The notes under the pieces are model-generated. The model was not told where the DNA came from. It worked only from the letters and a program-made list of their open reading frames with translations, and did no database searches. A DNA stretch of 64,000 bases. It comes from Roseivirga pacifica (GTDB lineage Bacteria; Bacteroidota; Bacteroidia; Cytophagales; Cyclobacteriaceae). The stretch covers positions 992,001-1,056,000 of the forward strand of contig NZ_FOIR01000002.1 in NCBI RefSeq assembly GCF_900111145.1, given 5' to 3'. A program made the translations under genes and the position numbers. Within the stretch, counting starts at the first letter, position 1. Every line of letters starts with the position of its first letter. This document shows, one piece after another, positions 7,994 to 16,298 of the stretch.

Positions 7994-8626
7994 ATGACAA
8001 TTCATAAAATTTTAGGTCAAACATTCTATTTACTTCCCGAACGTGCAATTTTCTGGAAAGAAACTGAACACCTGATTATAGCCGACTTACACTTAGGTAA
8101 GGCGGGACATTTCAGAAAATCTGGCATACCCGTTTCGGACTTGGTTCATTCTAAAGATGTTTACTTACTCGATAGACTAATTGATAAACACAAACCTCGA
8201 ACCGTTGTTTTTCTTGGCGACCTTTTTCATAGCGAAGAAAACCAGAGTTGGACTCAGTTCCGCCAATGGTTAAAGAGCAAATCTGCAACCCACTTTCAGC
8301 TGGTTTTGGGCAATCATGATATTTTGCCCGAACAGTCTTACCGTCTACCAAACCTTGAGGTTTTAGAGCAATTAGAATTAGCTCCATTCACGCTTACGCA
8401 CATTCCAGAGGATACCACCCAATATAATCTAGCGGGGCATATTCACCCAGCTGTTAGGCTTTCGGGCAAAGGCCGACAAAGCCTGCGCTTACCTTGTTTT
8501 TACTTTGGGTCAAACAACGGAATTCTACCAGCATTTGGACAGTTTACAGGCACTGCTCGCATTCCCATTACTAAGCATGACGATGTTTATGCCATTACCG
8601 AAGATAGTGTCGTTAAGGTGTGCTAA
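7994..8626 (+). CDS. pdeM: Ligase-associated DNA damage response endonuclease PdeM
   Basis: This 210-residue calcineurin-like metallophosphoesterase has the full metal set: ADLHLGK (Asp31, His33), GDLFHS (Asp76, His79), GNHD (106-109) and GHIHP (148-152). Length, the HLIIADLHLGKAGHFRKSGIP segment and the co-occurrence with an Lhr-like helicase fit PdeM, the DNA endonuclease/phosphodiesterase of the ligase-associated repair cluster. In many genomes the four genes are contiguous; here the helicase ends 7.4 kb upstream with unrelated genes between. It is convergent with the glycosidase gene (10 bp between stops). Confidence 0.88.
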   Translation: MTIHKILGQTFYLLPERAIFWKETEHLIIADLHLGKAGHFRKSGIPVSDLVHSKDVYLLDRLIDKHKPRTVVFLGDLFHSEENQSWTQFRQWLKSKSATHFQLVLGNHDILPEQSYRLPNLEVLEQLELAPFTLTHIPEDTTQYNLAGHIHPAVRLSGKGRQSLRLPCFYFGSNNGILPAFGQFTGTARIPITKHDDVYAITEDSVVKVC

Positions 8627-8636
8627 CACACCTTTC

Positions 8637-11027
8637 TCAATTTATAAGCACCTCCACCTCTGCTCCGCTCAATTCGGTTTGCCCATTCGTTTCATTGAGT
8701 AAGTTGCCTTGAATCACCTTTATTGAAGCGCCCTCTTGAGGAAAAACCAACCTAAATGCCGCATCAGTTTGGGTTACAACTAAACGCACTCCCTCCGCAG
8801 TTTTTCGGTAGCTTATGCTCAGTTCGTTATCCCCTACTCGGATGCGCTCCAAGCTTGCTTCTTCCCAAGTTGAAGGCATTTTTGGCTGAATTACAGCCTG
8901 GTTTAAATGCACCATCGGCTCTATTCCAAAGAACTGTTTCACCAGAGGAACGGCATAGGAATAAATATTCCAAGCCTGGGCGTGCATTCCAAAGTCCGGA
9001 CTTACTTCATACATGGAGCCCGGCAAAGCATAACTAAATGAATTGGTCATTCTTTGTAGATATTCCAACGCATTATCTGGCCTGCCATAGTTATTCTCGG
9101 CAATGGCTTGCACGCCTGTCGGTAGTGTCATTACGGCTCCGGTATAAGAGAATATTTTCATCTTTTTGGCAAAACCACTATCATCTGTACCAGCAGACTC
9201 ATCGCGGTCAATTCCAGTTACAAACATTCCGAAAGGATTAACATACTTGCTTCCTGTATTCAAAGCCTTGATGGCTTTTTCAGGCTCAGCTACCCCGACT
9301 TCCATAGGTGTGTTGACCACCCAATTATGATAGAGTACAAAGCCTTGCTTCTTATTAGCAGGGTATTGACTAACGCTTCTTTGCGTAGCTTTCAACTCTT
9401 CTACAGCCCAAGGTTTATTTAAGGTATCAGCTCGAACGATAGCGCCTTCAATCAGGTGATTAGCGTCCTTTGCTCTGCCGATAAAATCAGCATACGAGCT
9501 GAATTCATCCACCCAAAAGTCGTTATTGATGATTTCAGCGAGCTTTTCGGCCTTGCTTCTGTAATTCTCTGCCTGCGCTGTTTTACCCAATACTTCGGCC
9601 ATTTCTGCAGCATCTACAAAGGCTTTATAAGTATAGGCTGCCACATCAATCATTTCCGATTCTAAACCATGAATCTCCATCATGCCATAGCCATCAGCTA
9701 ACAGGTTTCCATCTTCATCGTTTTCCTTCAATAGCCAGTCTAGGCCAGCCTCCACGGTCGGATAGTACTTTCTTAAAAAGTCCTTATCTCCCGTCCATTT
9801 GAACACCTCCCATATCAGCGTAGCATATTGTGGTGTTTCATTCAAATTACCTGGGTTGAAAACTACCCCGTTGGTGCTCATTTCGTGAATGATTTTGCCT
9901 GAACCATTATTCACTGCATTGGAAACGCTATCAATCATTTGAATGGTGGAATAGACAATATCCTTCATGCCGATAGCCATAGCACCTTGCAAGGCATATT
10001 CTGAATCTGCACCAAAGAACCATGGATAATCAGAGTTTCCGGCAGTAATTCCTCTACCCAAACCATCTACTTCATTGATGAGCCAATCGGTATTGTACTT
10101 GACCCAGCGGAAAGCTTCTTCGAGCTTCTTATCAGGAATAGTAAGTTTTGCCTTGTCAGCTATGGCCTGGTATCGGCTAGCTTTTGTTTGAAGCATTTCG
10201 CCAGCATTGGCCTGCACTTTCTTCAAGCTTGAAATAGCCTCAGCCTTCGACTCATCGGAACCTGCAATTACAAATGGGATAACCGCATTACCATAGGGCG
10301 GAATTTCAAGGGTGTAACTGAGCCATGCATTTGCACCCATTCCATTTCTTTCATAGTCGCAGGTGCTCGCGTTCAAGTCGTGACTCTCTGGCTCAAGAGT
10401 AGAGGCATAAACCACATGCCAGTCGTTATTTACATCCTTCCCTTCTATTCCTTGAATCGATTCATTCCACTTAACTTCATCTTTCGCATCAATCATCCCA
10501 GATCGTTCACCCAGCCACACTGGTCTTAGGTCTACAAAACCATTGAAAGTAAAGGTCAGTTTTTGGATTTTTTCGCTGTTATTGGTGAGCTCATATTCCA
10601 CATAAGCTGCCTCTTCGCCATCGGGTACGAACTGTTTTCGAGTAGCTGTTAGCTTAAGTGCTTCAACCTCAAATTCATGAGAATTAGCGAAAGGATAGTT
10701 CACAAACTGTTTGGCACTATCGAGACAATAGGCTGCCCCGTCTTTACTGATTTGAGCCGAAAAGCCATCCATTAGTTTGATTGGGTGGTTCCAAATTCCG
10801 CCCATTTCGCCTGTAACATGCCAGCCCAAATCGGGGAAAGTACCATCTTGATGCCCCACCATATAGGTTTTATCACCGGGAGTCAGATATGGGGAAGCCA
10901 AATATTCCGGCTTGCCGACAATGCTTTCGGTATTAGATAATACTTGGGAAAAAGAATTGTTTTGAGGAGCATTATTGCACGCATAAATGCATAATGCTCC
11001 TAAGATTAAGAGGGGAAACTTCTTCAT
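8637..11027 (-). CDS. Lipoprotein six-hairpin glycosidase (GH15/GH63/debranching-like)
   Basis: I use the ATG at 11027, giving 796 residues. A longer frame starts 16 codons upstream, but MKKFPLLILGALCIYAC is a clean lipoprotein signal with Cys17. An N-terminal beta-rich half (about 40-300) precedes an alpha/alpha-barrel half: FRWVKYNTDWLINE, RGITAGNSDYPWFFGADSEY, NGSGKIIHEMSTNGVVF, ATLIWEVFKWTGDKDFLRKY, then EVSPDFGMHAQAWNIYSYAV. The pattern is that of six-hairpin glycosidases such as amylo-alpha-1,6-glucosidase-type enzymes; acidic residues in GADSEY and DEDGN are catalytic candidates only. Substrate is unknown. It lies on the same strand, 75 bp downstream of the small secreted protein gene. 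Confidence 0.7.
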   Translation of the reverse strand: MKKFPLLILGALCIYACNNAPQNNSFSQVLSNTESIVGKPEYLASPYLTPGDKTYMVGHQDGTFPDLGWHVTGEMGGIWNHPIKLMDGFSAQISKDGAAYCLDSAKQFVNYPFANSHEFEVEALKLTATRKQFVPDGEEAAYVEYELTNNSEKIQKLTFTFNGFVDLRPVWLGERSGMIDAKDEVKWNESIQGIEGKDVNNDWHVVYASTLEPESHDLNASTCDYERNGMGANAWLSYTLEIPPYGNAVIPFVIAGSDESKAEAISSLKKVQANAGEMLQTKASRYQAIADKAKLTIPDKKLEEAFRWVKYNTDWLINEVDGLGRGITAGNSDYPWFFGADSEYALQGAMAIGMKDIVYSTIQMIDSVSNAVNNGSGKIIHEMSTNGVVFNPGNLNETPQYATLIWEVFKWTGDKDFLRKYYPTVEAGLDWLLKENDEDGNLLADGYGMMEIHGLESEMIDVAAYTYKAFVDAAEMAEVLGKTAQAENYRSKAEKLAEIINNDFWVDEFSSYADFIGRAKDANHLIEGAIVRADTLNKPWAVEELKATQRSVSQYPANKKQGFVLYHNWVVNTPMEVGVAEPEKAIKALNTGSKYVNPFGMFVTGIDRDESAGTDDSGFAKKMKIFSYTGAVMTLPTGVQAIAENNYGRPDNALEYLQRMTNSFSYALPGSMYEVSPDFGMHAQAWNIYSYAVPLVKQFFGIEPMVHLNQAVIQPKMPSTWEEASLERIRVGDNELSISYRKTAEGVRLVVTQTDAAFRLVFPQEGASIKVIQGNLLNETNGQTELSGAEVEVLIN

Positions 11028-11102
11028 ACAATCGATTTGAAAACCTAAGCTATGAGAATGCTCACTGTTTAGCAAAGTCGGTTGCGAAGAAAGTTAGTTA
11101 AC

Positions 11103-11483
11103 TCAACAGATAAACAACCCGCCACAACCATCGGTAGTTACGGTGAGCGTTGAGGTAACACTACTACTTGCCCACGAACCGTAAAATTTAAAGGTGTAGG
11201 TGGTACAAGCTGATAATACCCAAGGTGTGCTGCCTCCATGGCTAATGGTACCGCTGTCGACCATAGTTCCACCCAACCAAATTTCGTACGGGTAAGTACC
11301 AACTATTGGCGATGTGGTTCCGTGGTAATAAACATTGGCGTTAAAACCATAACCGCATGGTGATAATGAAATTTCGGCCAAAGGTGCTTTGGGAATCGGT
11401 TCTCGTTTAGTTTGTGCATTAACATTTGCAGCAACACATGAGATTGCCACAATCAATAGTGTGTTGAATAATAGTTTCTTCAT
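11103..11483 (-). CDS. Small secreted cysteine-containing protein, unknown function
   Basis: The product is 126 residues with a signal peptide (about 1-23, ending VNAQ). The mature part is rich in Gly, Ser, Thr and Tyr and looks beta-stranded (VYYHGTTSPIVGTYPYEIWL, STLTVTTDGCGG). It has four cysteines at residues 43, 93, 120 and 126, the last being the C-terminal residue, so two disulfides are possible. I do not recognise a family. It begins 38 bp after the stop of the last permease on the same strand, so it may be the final gene of the permease operon and could be its cargo or an accessory factor; that link is inference from position only. Confidence 0.7.
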   Translation of the reverse strand: MKKLLFNTLLIVAISCVAANVNAQTKREPIPKAPLAEISLSPCGYGFNANVYYHGTTSPIVGTYPYEIWLGGTMVDSGTISHGGSTPWVLSACTTYTFKFYGSWASSSVTSTLTVTTDGCGGLFIC

Positions 11484-11521
11484 AGTTATAATTTATTCAG
11501 AATAAAATATAACTAAATAAA

Positions 11522-13891
11522 TCATTCTTCCCTTAAAACATCCGCGGGATTCTCTCTGGATACTTTCAATGATTGTGCAATGGTAACCAGCCAGCTTAAT
11601 GCCAGAAAGCCCATGAAAGCTGCAATGAAGATCAATGGGCTTATGTTTATCCTATATTTAAACTCTTCTAACCAACCCTGCATGGCATAATAAGCTATTG
11701 GAGAAGCCACAAGAAAGGCTATCAATACCAGAATGGAGTATTCTCTATTAAGCATAAGAATAAGCCTTTGGACTGAGGCTCCTAAAACCTTTCTAATGCT
11801 GACTTCTTTTCTGCGCTGTTCAAGGCTATAGATAGTCAATGCAACCAACCCAAGAAGGGAAATAATCAATGCGATTGTAGAAAACAGCTGGAACAGTTTA
11901 AACTGACCTTGTTCCTTCTTATAGAACTCAGCAATCTCATCGTCTAGAAAACTAAACTCAAAAGGCCTTCCAAAAAATGATTCATATCGATCTCCCAGAC
12001 CCGCAAGCGTGGTTGAAAGGTTGTTCATATCTACTTTAACAAGAATGTTATGTATCCCCCAATCATTAAGGTAATAGATGGATATGGACTCAATCCCATC
12101 CTTTAAGGATTTCATATGGAAGTCTTCAACAATAGCAACTACCTTTTTCCCCACCTTATCATTCCATCCATAGATGCGTTTATCTTGAGGGTTATCAAGC
12201 GCACCAATACTTTGGGCCATGGATTTATTGATAATCACTTGTCCTTCCCTGAACTCTTCAATGGCTGAATCATACGCTTGCCAATAAACCTCCATTTCCA
12301 TCACGTCTATAAAAGAGGCATCTCCAATTATGGCCTCTCCTCCAAGGCTGTTTGCATCCTTTCCATTTTCATTGGGTGCATCCATAGCCGTTATGTATGC
12401 ATATCCACCTGGTTTAAACCCACCTAAACTTGCTTTCTGAACTCCGGGTATTTTCAAAAATTCTTGCTGCAAAGGAAAGTATGACTGTGTAGAATCACTA
12501 TCTAACGTGACGCTGATAAGCGCTTCAGGAGCAAACCCAAGATCTTTTTGTTTCAGATAATCCATTTGGCCAATCATGATGGATAGGCAACAAATCAGGA
12601 TAGCTGTAACGGTAAATTGGAAAAGCACCAAAAACTTTCTGAAACTTGTATGCTGTTTACTACCACTCGTTGATGACTTAATAATGGCGAGAGGCTTCAC
12701 TTTCATTATTTGAATAGCGGGATATAAGCCAGAAAGTAGACCAATGACAACCCCTGCGACAATTACCCATAGAAAGAATGTTGAGCCAAAGTATTGAAGG
12801 GTTACATCTTTATCCAGCAGCGCATTGAATTGTGGCAATAACCTTTCTGTAACCGCAAAAGCAAGAACAAAAGAAAACACAACTACCACAATTGACTCTG
12901 CAAACTGATAAATCATCAACTGGTACCTCCCTGCTCCAATCACTTTTCGAAGCCCTATTTCCTTAGCCTTTTTAGCAGCTTGCGCAGTCACAAGGTTGAT
13001 GTAGTTAATAATGGCCAATAGAAGTACCACTATAGCTATACCCCCAAACAACTGTAGATAACGAATGTCATTTTTCTCAAAAAATGTTACGACATAATCA
13101 GCATAAAGTCTTTGATCTGTGATTGGGGACAATCCATACACCTGATCCCTAGTCATTATGGTATAAGGGGTTTTGTCTTTAGCTTCATTGATTTTATCAA
13201 GCACATGGTCTAATGAAACATCTGGCTGCAAATTGAGATAGGTGATAACATTCCTTAAACCAGAAGTTTGCTCGAAATTATTCTTAAATCTTCCTTCCTG
13301 ATAAGTAACCAACTCAAACTGAATGGTGCTATTTGATGGCGGATCTTTCACCAAACCGGTAATAGTGTACACCTCTTTTCCTTTTTCAATCAGCAGTTCT
13401 TCTCCAATCGGGCTTTTTTCTCCGAACAACTTTTTGCTTAAGGTTTCGGTAATAACAGCACTGCCTGAAGTAGCCAAAACAGATGAAGGCACACCATCAA
13501 TTAGATCGAAAGAGAAAAACTCGAAGAAGTTGCTATCAGCTGATAACATACCTTTAAAGTTTAACTCCTTCCCTCCTCCTGAAGCTAAGGTCGTCTCGTC
13601 CTTAACGCTTATTCGAGAGAAGCTATTTAACCCAACAACATCATCTTTGAAAAACTGAACGTAATCGCTTGCAGTTACTCCCCTCCATTCTCTATCTCTA
13701 TATTTCGATGTTACCCTATAAATATTCTCTTTATCCTGATGGAATTGATCAAAGCTGAGTTCATGCTTTATGTACAAGCCTATCATCAAAAATGCGGTTA
13801 ACCCAACCGTTAAACCCAGCACATTAACCAAGGAAAAGACCTTCTCTTTACGAAGTCTTCTAAACACGAGAATGAGATTGTTTTTAATCAT
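11522..13891 (-). CDS. FtsX/MacB-like permease, sixth of a six-gene row
   Basis: The 789-residue product has the duplicated MacB-type layout: membrane helix near 20-42, periplasmic MacB-PCD domain, three helices (about 285-400), another helix near 425-447, second periplasmic domain, then three helices (about 670-777). Both FtsX halves keep the cytoplasmic coupling motif: KEIGLRKVIGA near residue 309 and KEVSIRKVLGA near 694. The C-terminus is NPADVLREE, the same kind of tail as its five neighbours. Such proteins normally pair with a LolD/MacB ATPase and drive lipoprotein or peptide extrusion or envelope sensing; no ATPase is encoded here. It is 11 bp from the upstream permease and is followed by the small secreted protein gene. 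Confidence 0.88.
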   Translation of the reverse strand: MIKNNLILVFRRLRKEKVFSLVNVLGLTVGLTAFLMIGLYIKHELSFDQFHQDKENIYRVTSKYRDREWRGVTASDYVQFFKDDVVGLNSFSRISVKDETTLASGGGKELNFKGMLSADSNFFEFFSFDLIDGVPSSVLATSGSAVITETLSKKLFGEKSPIGEELLIEKGKEVYTITGLVKDPPSNSTIQFELVTYQEGRFKNNFEQTSGLRNVITYLNLQPDVSLDHVLDKINEAKDKTPYTIMTRDQVYGLSPITDQRLYADYVVTFFEKNDIRYLQLFGGIAIVVLLLAIINYINLVTAQAAKKAKEIGLRKVIGAGRYQLMIYQFAESIVVVVFSFVLAFAVTERLLPQFNALLDKDVTLQYFGSTFFLWVIVAGVVIGLLSGLYPAIQIMKVKPLAIIKSSTSGSKQHTSFRKFLVLFQFTVTAILICCLSIMIGQMDYLKQKDLGFAPEALISVTLDSDSTQSYFPLQQEFLKIPGVQKASLGGFKPGGYAYITAMDAPNENGKDANSLGGEAIIGDASFIDVMEMEVYWQAYDSAIEEFREGQVIINKSMAQSIGALDNPQDKRIYGWNDKVGKKVVAIVEDFHMKSLKDGIESISIYYLNDWGIHNILVKVDMNNLSTTLAGLGDRYESFFGRPFEFSFLDDEIAEFYKKEQGQFKLFQLFSTIALIISLLGLVALTIYSLEQRRKEVSIRKVLGASVQRLILMLNREYSILVLIAFLVASPIAYYAMQGWLEEFKYRINISPLIFIAAFMGFLALSWLVTIAQSLKVSRENPADVLREE

Positions 13892-13902
13892 AGTGATTTG
13901 GA

Positions 13903-16287
13903 CTATTCGTTTCGTAAGGTTTCTACTGGGTTAAGGCGGCCGGCTTTGAGAGACTGGAAAAGAATAGTAGCAAAGGCTATGGCAAGGGCACATACTCCGG
14001 CTACGACAAAGCCTATAACACTCAAATCAATTCTATTGGCGTAAGTATCGAGCCATAAGTTGACTCCATAAATGGCTACTGGTATGGAAACAATAAAGGC
14101 GAGTAGCACCAGTTTAATAAAATCGAGACTGAAAACATGAACAATATCTCTCACATTTGCGCCCAGCACTTTTCGTATTCCAAACTCATGTTGTCTTTGG
14201 TCGGCTGCAAAGGCAGCTAAACCAAAGAGTCCCAGACAGCTAATGAAAATAGCCAGCACTGTAAACACTATAATGGCATCCCCGTTTTGCTTTTCCTTGG
14301 TAAATATTGAAGCAAAGTTCTCGTCTAGGAATTTGAATTCGAACGCATTTCCTCTCAAGTCATCCCATGTAGCCTCCAATTTTGGCAAGGCATCCACCAG
14401 TGACTGAGCATTCAGCTTAATCGCCAGTTGGTTGGGTGTTTTAGGGTCATAAGCCATAATGGCTGGCCCTACTTTGGTTCTATAGTTGTCGATAAAAAAG
14501 TTTTCAACCACCCCAACTACGCGCCAGTAATTACCAAACACTTGCCCAATAGGATTGCCTTCCAAGCCAATAGCATTAACGGCCGACTCGTTGAGCACTA
14601 CCAGCGAATCGGTTTGCATTTGATCTTCTGCGAACCAAGCTCCTTCAATTACATTTAGGTTAAGAACATCAGCAAAGTGTGGATCTGCCTGAAAAACATC
14701 AAGTGTCAATGTTTCTTCGGCACTCAACATAATTGAGAGTAGATTGGCTGAGTGCTCCGCAGGCATACGGCTTGTAAAACTGGCCGCTTCTACTCCTGGT
14801 ATTTTCAGCAATTCATTGCGAATTGCAGACCTGTCATCATCCTTTTGTGGAGTATATGGAACCACCAAAACTTGCTCTTTATCAAAGCCAATGTCCAGTT
14901 GCTTTATATGCTGCAACTGATGGTAAACAAAGTATACACCGATAATCAGTGTTGAAGAAGCCGCAAACTGGACTACTACCAAACTATTTCGCAATACCCG
15001 GGCATTCCCCATATTCAGTACTTGCCCGAGTTTCATCCCTTTTAACAGCGGAATGATTTTCACCGATGACAGATAAAAAGCTGGGTAAACACCTGCCAAA
15101 AAGCCAACAAGGAACACCCCTAATAAGATAAGACCTCCAAGGCTTGGGTAGCTAATTATAGAAATACTAATTACTTCGCCCAATGACTGGTTGAGTAAAA
15201 ATATGAACAGTTCACAAAGTCCCGCACCAATAATCGCTGCAAGCAATGTAATCACCACCGACTCTAAAAGAAACTGTATCACTAGCCCTCTTCTGCTCGT
15301 TCCCATCACTTTGCGCACACCAATCTCTTTGGTTCTCAATGATGATTTAGCCGTTGACAAATTCATAAAGTTGATGACTGCAATGATGAGTATAAAAACT
15401 CCGATGATAGTAAGCGTGGCGCGCGACTGTGGATCTCCATTAACGCTGAATTCAAACTCTACGTCCTCCTTCAAATGAATGTCGCGAATTGGCTTGGCAA
15501 AAAACTGAACCTTATTAGCCGATTGCAACCATTCATCTTTTGTTAACTGGCTATTGTTAACCACTGGATAGGCATAAGTTTTAGCTATTTCGTCAAGCCG
15601 ATTGTCAATATCCTGCGGCTCCACCTGTTCATTCATCTTTACATATAGGTAGCCTGCAATCATCCACCACCTACCATCAGCATAAGATGGGTTGAAAAGA
15701 TCTGAGCAGATAAAGTCAAAACTTAAATGACTTCTGTAAGTGGTAGCATCTAACAATCCAGTTACTATTACCTCCTCATTTTGGTACTGAAAGGTTTTGC
15801 CAACCACCTCCTCGGTATCAAATAGTTTTTGAGCATACTCCTTTGTAAGAACCACTTTGTGCGGTCCATCTAGTGCAGTAGCGGCATTGCCTTGTGCAAG
15901 TTTAAAGTCGAAAACATCAAAAAGGCCCTCAGTGCTTTTCAGTACACGTGGAGACCTTAGCTTCTTTTCACCAAGTGCTGCCCATGACGACCGGTCTGCA
16001 GTAATATTTAAACGCACATAGCTCTCTACACCAGGTATTTCATCTAGCTTATATTGCAAGTTGGGGGTTGAGGAAGCGCTTCGGCCCATACCCAAAAACT
16101 CCTCCTCAATTCTGTAAATTTTATCGTAGTCGGAAAAGCCCTTTTCATAAGTATTCTCCTGATAGAGGTATAGCGTAATTACCAAAAAACACCCTAACCC
16201 AACACTAAGCCCCAGTATATTCAGTAATGAAAGCAATGGGCTCTTTCTAATGGCTCTAAGCGATATTTTCAGGTAATGGCCTATCAT
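13903..16287 (-). CDS. FtsX/MacB-like permease, fifth of the row
   Basis: The product is 794 residues with the same 1+3+1+3 helix plan and two periplasmic domains. Coupling motifs read KEIGVRKVMGT (about 318) and HEFGIRKVLGA (about 699); the second has His in place of the usual Lys. The INFMNLSTAKSS segment just before the first motif is typical of the family, and the tail is NPVETLRNE. Gaps of 11 bp on each side indicate co-transcription with its neighbours. Overall divergence from the other five permeases looks large, which suggests an old expansion rather than a recent duplication. No ATP-binding domain is present. Confidence 0.88.
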   Translation of the reverse strand: MIGHYLKISLRAIRKSPLLSLLNILGLSVGLGCFLVITLYLYQENTYEKGFSDYDKIYRIEEEFLGMGRSASSTPNLQYKLDEIPGVESYVRLNITADRSSWAALGEKKLRSPRVLKSTEGLFDVFDFKLAQGNAATALDGPHKVVLTKEYAQKLFDTEEVVGKTFQYQNEEVIVTGLLDATTYRSHLSFDFICSDLFNPSYADGRWWMIAGYLYVKMNEQVEPQDIDNRLDEIAKTYAYPVVNNSQLTKDEWLQSANKVQFFAKPIRDIHLKEDVEFEFSVNGDPQSRATLTIIGVFILIIAVINFMNLSTAKSSLRTKEIGVRKVMGTSRRGLVIQFLLESVVITLLAAIIGAGLCELFIFLLNQSLGEVISISIISYPSLGGLILLGVFLVGFLAGVYPAFYLSSVKIIPLLKGMKLGQVLNMGNARVLRNSLVVVQFAASSTLIIGVYFVYHQLQHIKQLDIGFDKEQVLVVPYTPQKDDDRSAIRNELLKIPGVEAASFTSRMPAEHSANLLSIMLSAEETLTLDVFQADPHFADVLNLNVIEGAWFAEDQMQTDSLVVLNESAVNAIGLEGNPIGQVFGNYWRVVGVVENFFIDNYRTKVGPAIMAYDPKTPNQLAIKLNAQSLVDALPKLEATWDDLRGNAFEFKFLDENFASIFTKEKQNGDAIIVFTVLAIFISCLGLFGLAAFAADQRQHEFGIRKVLGANVRDIVHVFSLDFIKLVLLAFIVSIPVAIYGVNLWLDTYANRIDLSVIGFVVAGVCALAIAFATILFQSLKAGRLNPVETLRNE

Positions 16288-16298
16288 AGTATAACTAT

